A stretch of DNA of 7,032 nucleotides, taken from NCBI RefSeq assembly GCF_000282995.1, contig NZ_ALEE01000155.1, positions 1 to 7,032 on the forward strand, written 5' to 3'. The position numbers were made by a program, and so were the translations under genes. A model generated the notes under the pieces. It was given only the letters and a program-made list of their open reading frames with translations, was not told the DNA's origin and ran no database searches. Position 1 is the stretch's first letter, and each line of letters begins with the position of its first letter. Positions 1 through 5,639 of the stretch are shown here, piece by piece. Source of the DNA: Melaminivora alkalimesophila (GTDB taxonomy: Bacteria > Pseudomonadota > Gammaproteobacteria > Burkholderiales > Burkholderiaceae_C).

Positions 1-857
1 CTCGGCAGGTAGGCCGCCACCACCGCCCCCAGCAGCACGATCACCCAGGCAACGTAGATCCACAGCAACAGGATCGGCAGCGTGGCAAAAGTGCCGTAGA
101 GCACGGAGTAGGTCGGCACCGACGCGAGATACAGCACCAGCACATTCTTCGCCAGGGAAATGCCCGTCGCGACGAACAGCCCGCCCGCCCAGGCGTGGCG
201 CCACTGCACGTGCGTGTTCGGCACATAGTGGTAGAGCGCTGCCATGCCGCTGGCCAGCACCAGGAACTCGATGCCGTCGAACAGCAGCCGTGCCCCGCCC
301 GGCAAGGCCTCCCCGAGCCCCTGCGAGGCCGCCGACGCCACCGCACTGGTCAGCGCCAGGCTGCCCGCCAGCACCAGCGGCCCGAGGGTCAGGGCCGCCC
401 AGTAGATCAGCACGCGCTGCCCGAGCGGGCGCAGGCGCCGCACGCGCCAGATGTTGTTGAGCGTGCGGTCGATGGTCAGGATCAGCGCCAGCGCCGTCAC
501 CGTGAGAATGGAAAATCCCACCGCCCCCAGCCGGCTCGCCTGCGCCGCGAACTGGGTGATGTAGTCCAGCACCTGGCGCGAGATGGTCACCGGAATCAGG
601 CTGTCCATCAGCCAGCGCTCGAGCACCTGCTGCATCTGTGCAAAGGTCGGGAAGGCCGTGAACACCGCCAGCGCCACCGTCATGAGGGGCACCAGCGCCA
701 GCAGCGTGGTGAAGGTGAGGCTGCTGGCCGTCAGCCCCAGCCGGTCCTCGCGGTAGCGCTCGCGCAGCGTGTGCACCGTGGTGCGCCACGGGAACTGCGA
801 GAGCTGCAGCAGCCAGGCCTCCAGGCGCTGCGCGGCAAGCTGTGGGGTCAAGGCCAT
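1..857 (-). CDS. BrkB/YihY-family inner-membrane protein, C-terminus cut by window edge
   Basis: The leftward reading frame gives 285 residues from ATG at 855-857 and is still open at base 1, so the C-terminus is missing. The product is a polytopic inner-membrane protein of the BrkB/YihY (UPF0761) family. Some members were once called 'ribonuclease BN', but that activity belongs to another protein, and the transport or envelope role of the family is unsettled. Typical family signatures are visible: REDRLGLTASSLTFTTLLALVPL at the first membrane helix (about residues 37-59, shown in full only as this landmark's key residues GLTASSLTFT), the block TIDRTLNNIWRVRR (128-141), YHYVPN (209-214), and PTYSVLYGTFATLP followed by the helix LLLWIYVAWVIVLLGA (249-278). 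Hydrophobic segments fall near 46-70, 111-130, 150-172, 192-212, 224-245 and 258-283. No clear Shine-Dalgarno precedes the start, which was chosen because the FPWRTT...REDRLGL amino end fits Burkholderiales homologues as I remember them. The divergent DUF2069 gene begins 21 bp away. Confidence 0.92.
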   Translation of the reverse strand, partial: MALTPQLAAQRLEAWLLQLSQFPWRTTVHTLRERYREDRLGLTASSLTFTTLLALVPLMTVALAVFTAFPTFAQMQQVLERWLMDSLIPVTISRQVLDYITQFAAQASRLGAVGFSILTVTALALILTIDRTLNNIWRVRRLRPLGQRVLIYWAALTLGPLVLAGSLALTSAVASAASQGLGEALPGGARLLFDGIEFLVLASGMAALYHYVPNTHVQWRHAWAGGLFVATGISLAKNVLVLYLASVPTYSVLYGTFATLPILLLWIYVAWVIVLLGAVVAAYLP

Positions 858-878
858 GGCCGATATGATGCCAGCCCG

Positions 879-1301
879 ATGCCTGCTCCCGCCCCTGCTC
901 CCTCTTCGCCCGGCCTTTCCGTGGTCGGCACGGACGTGGCCGCCACGCGCTGGCTGGCCGTCGGCAGCCTGCTGGCCCTGATCGCGCTCAGCGTCGCCTG
1001 GGAGATGTGGCTCGCGCCGCTGCGCCCGGGCGGCTCCTGGCTGGTTCTCAAGGCCTTGCCGCTGGCCGTGCCGCTGGCCGGCCTGCTCAAGCGCCGCATG
1101 TACACCTACCGCTGGGTCAGCCTGCTGGTCTGGCTGTACTTCACCGAGGGCGTGGTGCGCGCCTGGGGTGACGCCGCTCCGGGCCGCTGGCTGGCCCTTG
1201 CCGAGGTGGCGCTCTGCCTGGTGCTGTTCCTGGCCTGCGCGCTGCACGTGCGGCTGCGCCAGCGCGCGGCCCGGGCCGCGGCGCCCGCGCTGCCGGCCTG
1301 A
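879..1301 (+). CDS. DUF2069 small integral membrane protein
   Basis: The protein has 140 residues. It opens with a Pro/Ala-rich tail (residues 2-12), followed by four hydrophobic helices near 25-45, 54-70, 76-94 and 103-124. A basic loop, KRRMYTYRW (71-79), lies between helices 2 and 3, and FTEGVVRAWGD (88-98) follows helix 3. Length, topology and the YRW...WLYFTEGVVRA pattern match the DUF2069 family of predicted proteobacterial inner-membrane proteins, whose function is unknown. The frame stays open far upstream on the antisense of the BrkB/YihY gene, but that part is low-complexity His/Arg/Gln-rich translation. The ATG at 879 is the only sensible start between the two genes. It has no good Shine-Dalgarno. 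A TATGAT box at 864-869 could place transcription only a few bases before the start codon. The FAD oxidoreductase follows after 39 bp and may be co-transcribed. Confidence 0.88.
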   Translation: MPAPAPAPSSPGLSVVGTDVAATRWLAVGSLLALIALSVAWEMWLAPLRPGGSWLVLKALPLAVPLAGLLKRRMYTYRWVSLLVWLYFTEGVVRAWGDAAPGRWLALAEVALCLVLFLACALHVRLRQRAARAAAPALPA

Positions 1302-1327
1302 GGCTGCGCCCCCCATCTTGCCTTTCC

Positions 1328-1332
1328 GAGGA
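1328..1332 (+). promoter_or_regulatory. Shine-Dalgarno GAGGA of the FAD oxidoreductase
   Basis: GAGGA lies 8 nt before the ATG at 1341. This is one of the few good ribosome binding sites in the window and it fixes that start. No promoter is obvious in the 39-bp gap after the DUF2069 gene, so transcription probably reads through from upstream. Confidence 0.75.
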
Positions 1333-1340
1333 TCCGCGAC

Positions 1341-2768
1341 ATGACTGCTGCTGCCCTGCTCGACACCCTGCGCCAGACCGTCGGCGCCGCCCACGTCTTG
1401 ACCGAAGGCGACCTGAGCGCGTGGGAGCAGGACTGGCGCCGGCGCAAGAGCGGCCGCGCCCTGGCCGTGGTGCGCCCGGGCAATACCGCCGAGGTGGCGG
1501 CCGTGGTGCGTGCCTGCGCGGCCTTCGGCACGGCGCTCATCCCGCAGGGCGGCAACACCGGGCTGTCGGTGGGCAGCACGCCCGACGCCAGCGGCACGCA
1601 GCTGGTGCTGAGCCTGTCGCGCCTGAACCGCGTGCGCGGCATCGACGCGGCCAACCTGACGATGACGGTGGAGGCCGGCTGCATCCTGCAATCCGTGCAA
1701 GAGGCGGCCGCCCAGGCAGGCTTTCTCTTTCCCCTGTCGCTGGCGGCTGAAGGCAGCTGCACCATCGGCGGCAACCTGGCGACCAACGCCGGGGGCACGC
1801 AGGTGGTGCGCTACGGCAACGCCCGCGATCTGTGCCTGGGCCTGGAGGTGGTCACGCCGCAAGGCGAGGTCTGGGACGGCCTGTCGGGCCTGCGCAAGGA
1901 CAACACCGGCTACGACCTGCGCAACCTGATGGTCGGCAGCGAGGGCACGCTGGGCGTGATCACCGCCGCCACGCTGAAATTGCACGCCCGTCCGGTGGCG
2001 CAGCTCACGGCCTGGGCAGCCGTGCCCTCGATGGAGGCCGCCGTGCAGCTGCTGGGCCTGGCGCACCGCCACCTGGGGGCGGGGTTGACGGGCTTCGAGG
2101 TCATGAACCAGTTCTCCCTGTCGCTGGTGGCGCGCCACATGCCGCAGCTGCGCGTGCCCTTTGTGGGCATGGACGGGGCGCCCTGGTGCGTGCTGCTGGA
2201 AAACAGCGACAGCGAGAGCGAGGAACACGCACGCGCGCGCTTCGAGCACCTGATGGAGCGGGCCTTCGAGGACGGCTGCGCGCTGGACGCCGTGGTGGCG
2301 GGCAGCATCGCGCAGGCGCGCGAGCTGTGGCACGTGCGCGAGAGCATTCCACTCGCACAGGCCGAGGAGGGCCTGAACATCAAGCACGACATCTCGGTCG
2401 CCGCCTCGCGCATTCCCGCCTTCATCGCCCACACCGACGCCCTTTTGGCGCGCGAGGTGCCGGGCGCGCGCCTGGTCACCTTCGGCCACCTGGGTGACGG
2501 CAACCTGCACTACAACGTCCAGGCGCCCAAGGGCGGCGACGCAGCCGCCTTCCTGCGCGAGCAGGAGCCGCGCGTGAATGCGCTGGTCTACGACGCCGTG
2601 GCGGAGCACGGCGGCTCGTTCTCGGCCGAGCACGGCGTGGGCACGCTGAAGGCCGAAACCCTGGTGCAGTACAAGTCCCCCGTGGCGCTGCGCATGATGC
2701 GCGCCATCAAGCAGGCCCTGGATCCGCAGGGGATCATGAATCCGGGCTGCGTGCTGCTCGAGGACTGA
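1341..2768 (+). CDS. FAD-linked D-2-hydroxyacid dehydrogenase (D-2-hydroxyglutarate/D-lactate type)
   Basis: This is a complete 475-residue protein of the VAO/PCMH flavoprotein superfamily with a GlcD/D2HGDH-type C-terminal domain. It should oxidise a D-2-hydroxyacid using bound FAD and pass the electrons to a quinone, flavoprotein or cytochrome acceptor. The FAD-binding half carries PQGGNTGLSVGS (68-79), GNLATNAGG (144-152) and VGSEGTLGVITAATLKL (198-214). The C-terminal FAD-oxidase half has W330-x-x-R333-E (LWHVRES), K349 in IKHDIS, the metal/substrate block HLGDGNLH (383-390), AEHGVGTLK (429-437) and the closing ALDPQGIMNPGCVL (459-472). The two His of HLGDGNLH with the Glu/His of AEHG match the metal-binding layout known for D-2-hydroxyglutarate dehydrogenase. 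Neighbours do not reveal the substrate, because no glcE/glcF or lactate permease is present. D-2-hydroxyglutarate is my first guess, with D-lactate or glycolate as alternatives. Confidence 0.93.
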   Translation: MTAAALLDTLRQTVGAAHVLTEGDLSAWEQDWRRRKSGRALAVVRPGNTAEVAAVVRACAAFGTALIPQGGNTGLSVGSTPDASGTQLVLSLSRLNRVRGIDAANLTMTVEAGCILQSVQEAAAQAGFLFPLSLAAEGSCTIGGNLATNAGGTQVVRYGNARDLCLGLEVVTPQGEVWDGLSGLRKDNTGYDLRNLMVGSEGTLGVITAATLKLHARPVAQLTAWAAVPSMEAAVQLLGLAHRHLGAGLTGFEVMNQFSLSLVARHMPQLRVPFVGMDGAPWCVLLENSDSESEEHARARFEHLMERAFEDGCALDAVVAGSIAQARELWHVRESIPLAQAEEGLNIKHDISVAASRIPAFIAHTDALLAREVPGARLVTFGHLGDGNLHYNVQAPKGGDAAAFLREQEPRVNALVYDAVAEHGGSFSAEHGVGTLKAETLVQYKSPVALRMMRAIKQALDPQGIMNPGCVLLED

Positions 2769-2797
2769 TCCGGGCCACGCCGCAGCGCCCGGGCCGC

Positions 2798-3304
2798 TCA
2801 GCCTTCCCCAGCGTTCTGCAGCAGGGTCCGCACGTCCTGCGGCCAGGGCACCACGGCTCCCTGCGGATCGGTGAACTCCTGGGCGCGGCCGCGGTGCCTG
2901 AGCCACACCCGCAGGGCGTCGCGCTGCGGATCGATGGCGATCGCCGCCTGCTCACTGCCCCCCTGATGGGGGCGGTTGCCGGTGACGAACCAGACACCTC
3001 CCTCCTGCGACAGAGGACCGGCGACCTGCATGTTGGCCAGCAGCGCCGCGTAGTGCTCCGGCCCCAGCAGCGCCTGCAGGCGCGCCGCCAGCGCGCCCTG
3101 GCGCAGGTAGTCGTGGCCGTCGTGGTGGTACGTGCCGAGCCAGGGGCGCAAACTCGCCAGCGCCTCCTGCCCGGCTGAGGAAGGCTGCGCGGCGGTCGCC
3201 GCCGGGCGCGCCGCCTGCGGGCCACTGCAGGCGGCCAGGGACAGCACCGCCCCGCTGGCGAGGACCACGGCGGCAACGGAAGTGCGGCGGATGAGAGAGG
3301 GCAT
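2798..3304 (-). CDS. Predicted lipoprotein of unknown function
   Basis: The protein has 168 residues, starting at ATG 3302-3304, with GGAG about 9 nt upstream on the minus strand. The N-terminus is a classic lipoprotein signal: basic RR at 6-7, a hydrophobic core (10-22) and the lipobox LAAC with Cys26 as the predicted lipidated residue. A Pro/Ala/Ser-rich tether (27-47) leads to a compact domain (48-168). Notable parts of the domain are [19 protein letters not shown] around 56-74, [17 protein letters not shown] (109-125), [13 protein letters not shown] (134-146) and [12 protein letters not shown] (151-162). It recalls small Burkholderiales/Pseudomonas proteins with a 'GTYDYDA...LLG...GNAPHxGGEENA' pattern that have no assigned function. 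That resemblance is from memory and is weak. It probably sits in the periplasm or on the outer membrane. It converges on the oxidoreductase (29-bp gap) and diverges from thyA, so it is likely a single-gene unit. Confidence 0.82.
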   Translation of the reverse strand: MPSLIRRTSVAAVVLASGAVLSLAACSGPQAARPAATAAQPSSAGQEALASLRPWLGTYHHDGHDYLRQGALAARLQALLGPEHYAALLANMQVAGPLSQEGGVWFVTGNRPHQGGSEQAAIAIDPQRDALRVWLRHRGRAQEFTDPQGAVVPWPQDVRTLLQNAGEG

Positions 3305-3419
3305 GCAAGGGTTCTCCGGAAAAAGACGGGGCTTGCCATTGTCGATGCGGGCCGCGGCGGCCCACGTGGGATACTTGCCCTTTTTCTGCCCTGCGTGCGC
3401 CGCCGCGGCGCCTTTCCCG
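3305..3419. promoter_or_regulatory. Divergent leader between the lipoprotein gene and thyA, rich in GC palindromes
   Basis: This 115-bp gap must hold control signals for both divergent genes, unless they are read from inside neighbouring genes. I see no convincing -35/-10 pair on either strand. GATACT at 3370-3375 is the nearest -10-like box for thyA, but it lacks a -35. Three symmetric elements stand out: GGGCC/GGCCC at 3349-3363 with a 5-nt loop, the perfect palindrome CCCACGTGGG at 3361-3370, and GCGCC/GGCGC at 3397-3411 with a 5-nt loop. The last one ends 8 nt before the thyA start codon, where a Shine-Dalgarno would normally lie. Confidence 0.45.
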
Positions 3420-4232
3420 ATGACCACCCGCACCGTCCCAACCCCATACGAAGACTTCATGCGCCATGTGTACGCGCACGGCGTCGCCAAGGGAGACCGC
3501 ACGGGAACCGGCACGCGCAGCGTCTTCGGCCACCAGATGCGCTTCGACCTGCGCGCGGGCTTTCCGCTCATCACCACCAAGCGCGTGCATTTCAAGAGCG
3601 TGGCGCTGGAGCTGCTGTGGTTCCTGCGGGGCGAGAGCAACGTGCGCTGGCTGCAGGAGCGCGGCGTCACCATCTGGGACGAGTGGGCGCGCGAGGACGG
3701 CGATCTGGGCCCTATCTACGGCGTGCAGTGGCGCAGCTGGCCGACCCCGGACGGCGGCCACATCGACCAGATCCAGCAGGTCATCGATACCCTGAGGAAC
3801 GACCCGGACTCGCGCCGCATCCTGGTCAGCGCCTGGAACGTGGCGGAGCTGGACCGGATGGCGCTGATGCCCTGCCACACCCTGTTCCAGTTCTACGTCG
3901 CCGAGGGCCGGCTGTCGTGCCAGCTCTACCAGAGAAGCGCCGACATCTTCCTGGGCGTGCCCTTCAACATCGCCAGCTACTCCCTGCTGACCCACATGGT
4001 TGCGCAGCAATGCGACCTGGGGGTGGGCGACTTCATCTGGACCGGAGGGGATTGCCACCTCTACAACAACCACCTGGAGCAGGCGCAGACGCAGCTCGGG
4101 CGCGAGCCCTATCCTTTTCCTCAGCTGCACATCCGCCGCCGGCCGGCCTCGATCTTCGACTACGAGTTCGAGGACTTCGAGATCCTCGGCTACGAGCACC
4201 ATCCGGCCATCAAGGCGCCGGTGGCCGTCTGA
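3420..4232 (+). CDS. thyA: Thymidylate synthase
   Basis: ThyA converts dUMP and 5,10-methylene-tetrahydrofolate to dTMP and dihydrofolate in the cytoplasm. The protein is 270 residues, close to the 264 of E. coli ThyA, and aligns along its whole length. Visible landmarks include the dUMP-phosphate Arg in GDRTGTGT (25-32), [13 protein letters not shown] (48-60), VTIWDEWA (83-90), [16 protein letters not shown] (97-112) and [13 protein letters not shown] (128-140). The catalytic nucleophile is Cys152 in MPCH. Further landmarks are [15 protein letters not shown] (169-183, with dUMP-binding Arg172 and Asn183), [17 protein letters not shown] and the C-terminal IKAPVAV. The usual Cys of QRSCD is Ala here, which is common and not catalytic. 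The start at 3420 fits where family similarity begins, although the frame is open further upstream and no Shine-Dalgarno is seen. folA follows after 15 nt, so the enzyme that recycles ThyA's dihydrofolate product is made from the same message. Confidence 0.98.
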   Translation: MTTRTVPTPYEDFMRHVYAHGVAKGDRTGTGTRSVFGHQMRFDLRAGFPLITTKRVHFKSVALELLWFLRGESNVRWLQERGVTIWDEWAREDGDLGPIYGVQWRSWPTPDGGHIDQIQQVIDTLRNDPDSRRILVSAWNVAELDRMALMPCHTLFQFYVAEGRLSCQLYQRSADIFLGVPFNIASYSLLTHMVAQQCDLGVGDFIWTGGDCHLYNNHLEQAQTQLGREPYPFPQLHIRRRPASIFDYEFEDFEILGYEHHPAIKAPVAV

Positions 4233-4234
4233 GC

Positions 4235-4246
4235 GGCTGGCCAGCC
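4235..4246. repeat. 12-bp perfect palindrome in the thyA-folA junction
   Basis: GGCTGGCCAGCC fills almost the entire 15-nt gap between the thyA stop codon and the folA ATG at 4248. It leaves no room for a normal Shine-Dalgarno. With no loop bases it would pair poorly within one strand, so it may be accidental in such GC-rich DNA or act as a protein site. The low confidence concerns function, not the sequence. Confidence 0.3.
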
Positions 4247-4247
4247 C

Positions 4248-4748
4248 ATGCAGGTCGCACTGATCTACGCGCGCGCCCTCAACGGCGTCATCGGCCGGGA
4301 CGGCACCATGCCCTGGCACCTGCCCGAGGACCTGGCGCACTTTCGCGCGCTGACGCAGGGCTGCCCGGTCATCATGGGTCGCAAGACCTGGGATTCCCTG
4401 CCGCCGCGCTTTCGGCCCCTGCCCGAGCGCCGCAACATCGTCGTCACCCGCCAGGCGCACTGGCGGGCCCCGGGCGCCGAGCGCAGCGCCAGCGTGGAGG
4501 ATGCCCTGGCGCTCGCGCGCCGAGGCCATCCGGCCACGGCGTGGGTCATCGGTGGCGCCCAGATCTACGCGCAGGTCCTGCCGCTGGCCGACCGCGTGGA
4601 AGTGACGGAGATCGGCACCGCCTTCGAGGGCGACGCGTGGGCGCCCGAGCTGGGCCCGGAATGGATCGAGACCCTGCGCAGCCCCCCCACCACCGGCGCC
4701 GGCGGGCTGCCCTACAGCTTCGTGCGCTACGAACGGCGCACCCCATGA
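4248..4748 (+). CDS. folA: Dihydrofolate reductase
   Basis: This is a 166-residue type I chromosomal DHFR that reduces dihydrofolate to tetrahydrofolate with NADPH and is the target of trimethoprim. Family landmarks appear in order: ALIYARALNGVIGRDGTMPWHLPEDLAHF at the N-terminus (key residues Trp23, Pro26 and the catalytic acid Asp28, equivalent to E. coli Asp27), GCPVIMGRKTWDSLP (38-52, NADPH-binding Arg/Thr), RRNIVVTRQ (61-69), WVIGGAQIYAQVLPLADRVEVTEI (about 98-121, with the GGxxIY cofactor motif) and a short C-terminal strand ending SFVRYERR. Length is normal and no catalytic residue is missing. The start is 15 nt after the thyA stop, with no clear Shine-Dalgarno, so it probably relies on translation arriving from thyA. 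It supplies the tetrahydrofolate that thyA consumes. Confidence 0.97.
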   Translation: MQVALIYARALNGVIGRDGTMPWHLPEDLAHFRALTQGCPVIMGRKTWDSLPPRFRPLPERRNIVVTRQAHWRAPGAERSASVEDALALARRGHPATAWVIGGAQIYAQVLPLADRVEVTEIGTAFEGDAWAPELGPEWIETLRSPPTTGAGGLPYSFVRYERRTP

Positions 4749-4760
4749 AGACCCGATGCT

Positions 4761-4768
4761 GGAAAGAG
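4761..4768 (+). promoter_or_regulatory. Purine-rich ribosome binding site that decides the xth start
   Basis: GGAAAGAG lies 5-12 nt before the ATG at 4774. An in-frame ATG also exists at 4756, but it has no such site and would add six residues ahead of the conserved Exo III amino end. The 4774 start is therefore preferred. Confidence 0.6.
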
Positions 4769-4773
4769 CAGAG

Positions 4774-5553
4774 ATGCAACTTGCCACCTGGAACATCAAC
4801 TCGCTGACCGTGCGCCTCCCCCAGGTGCTCGACTGGCTCGCTGCCAATCCGGTGGACGTGCTCGGGCTGCAGGAGCTCAAGCTCGTGGACGAGAAATTCC
4901 CCCACGATGCCTTCCACGCCGCCGGCTACCAGGCCGTGAGCTTCGGCCAGCGCACCTACAACGGGGTCGCGCTCCTCAGCCGTACGCCCCTGGAAGAGGT
5001 GGTGCGCAACATCCCCGGGCACGACGACGACCAGGCGCGCGTCATCGCCGCGACGGTGGACGGCCCGGGAGGGCCCCTGCGCGTGGTCAACGGCTACTTC
5101 GTGAACGGCCAGGCTCCGGGCTCGGACAAATTCGACTACAAGATGCGCTGGCTGCAGGCGCTGCAGGAGTGGCTGCGCGGCGAGCTGGACCGCCATCCGC
5201 GGCTGGTGCTCATGGGGGACTTCAACATCGCCCCAGAAGACCGCGACTCCTTCGACCCCGTGGGCCTGGCCGGGACCATCCACCACACCGAAGAGGAACG
5301 GGCGCACTTCCAGGCACTGCTCGGCCTGGGTCTGGCCGACGCCTTCCGGCTGTTCGAGCAGCCCGAGAAGAGCTTTTCCTGGTGGGATTACCGAATGCTG
5401 GGCTTTCAGAAGAACCGGGGCTTGCGCATCGACCACATCCTGGTCAGCGAGGCGCTGCGCGCCCAGGTCAACGCCTGCCACATCGACCGCACGCCACGCA
5501 AGAACAAGCAGCCCAGCGACCACGCCCCGGTGGTCTTGCACCTCGCGGCCTGA
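4774..5553 (+). CDS. xth: Exodeoxyribonuclease III (AP endonuclease family)
   Basis: This is a 259-residue cytoplasmic Mg-dependent nuclease of the ExoIII/APE1 exonuclease-endonuclease-phosphatase fold. It cuts DNA 5' of abasic sites and digests duplex DNA 3' to 5' in base excision repair. The active-site set is complete: Asn7 in WNINSL, Glu34 in LQELK, Tyr108 in NGYFVNG, Asp149 and Asn151 in MGDFNIAP, Trp204 in FSWWDYR, Asp220 in GLRIDHIL, and the Asp249-His250 pair in PSDHAPV. These line up closely with E. coli XthA (N7, E34, Y109, D151, N153, D229, H259). It is slightly shorter than the 268-residue E. coli enzyme, with a compact central part. It follows folA by 25 nt in the same direction and precedes a strong terminator, so it is probably the last gene of a thyA-folA-xth unit. 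I cannot see an internal promoter. Confidence 0.96.
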   Translation: MQLATWNINSLTVRLPQVLDWLAANPVDVLGLQELKLVDEKFPHDAFHAAGYQAVSFGQRTYNGVALLSRTPLEEVVRNIPGHDDDQARVIAATVDGPGGPLRVVNGYFVNGQAPGSDKFDYKMRWLQALQEWLRGELDRHPRLVLMGDFNIAPEDRDSFDPVGLAGTIHHTEEERAHFQALLGLGLADAFRLFEQPEKSFSWWDYRMLGFQKNRGLRIDHILVSEALRAQVNACHIDRTPRKNKQPSDHAPVVLHLAA

Positions 5554-5585
5554 GGCCGGGGCATATTGGCTTGCCGCATGAAAAA

Positions 5586-5608
5586 ACCGGCCCCCGGAAG
5601 GGGCCGGT
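5586..5608. terminator. Bidirectional intrinsic terminator between xth and the DUF2383-family gene
   Basis: A perfect 9-bp stem (ACCGGCCCC at 5586-5594 with GGGGCCGGT at 5600-5608) closes a CGGAA loop. It begins 32 nt after the xth stop. Reading rightward, it is followed by the pyrimidine-rich TCTTCT, a weak tail. Reading leftward it is followed by six T (the A6 at 5581-5586), a strong tail, about 30 nt past the stop codon of the converging gene. It should end transcription of both, and better for the leftward gene. Confidence 0.88.
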
Positions 5609-5639
5609 CTTCTGTGGCGCCAATGCCGGCCTGCCGACC

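Noticed and set aside
195..878. An upstream extension of the DUF2069 frame by 228 codons
   Set aside because: It is antisense to the BrkB/YihY gene and translates to His/Gln/Arg-rich low-complexity sequence, with no membrane or domain features.
2771..2791. A CGGGC/GCCCG hairpin between the converging oxidoreductase and lipoprotein genes
   Set aside because: The stem is only 5 bp and there is no T run on either side. It is not a convincing terminator.
3333..3375. TTGCCA (3333-3338) and GATACT (3370-3375) as a thyA promoter
   Set aside because: The spacing is 31 bp, far from the 16-18 bp a sigma-70 promoter needs.
4745..4807. A 20-codon frame whose ATG overlaps the folA stop as ATGA and runs into xth
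   Set aside because: It has no ribosome site of its own, overlaps the xth start out of frame, and the short Cys/Arg-containing peptide has no recognisable feature.
2952..4880. A 642-codon open frame on the minus strand, antisense to thyA and folA
   Set aside because: It lies opposite two certain genes, its translation is Arg/Ala/Gly/His-rich without any family signature, and its length is explained by the scarcity of stop codons in GC-rich antisense frames.
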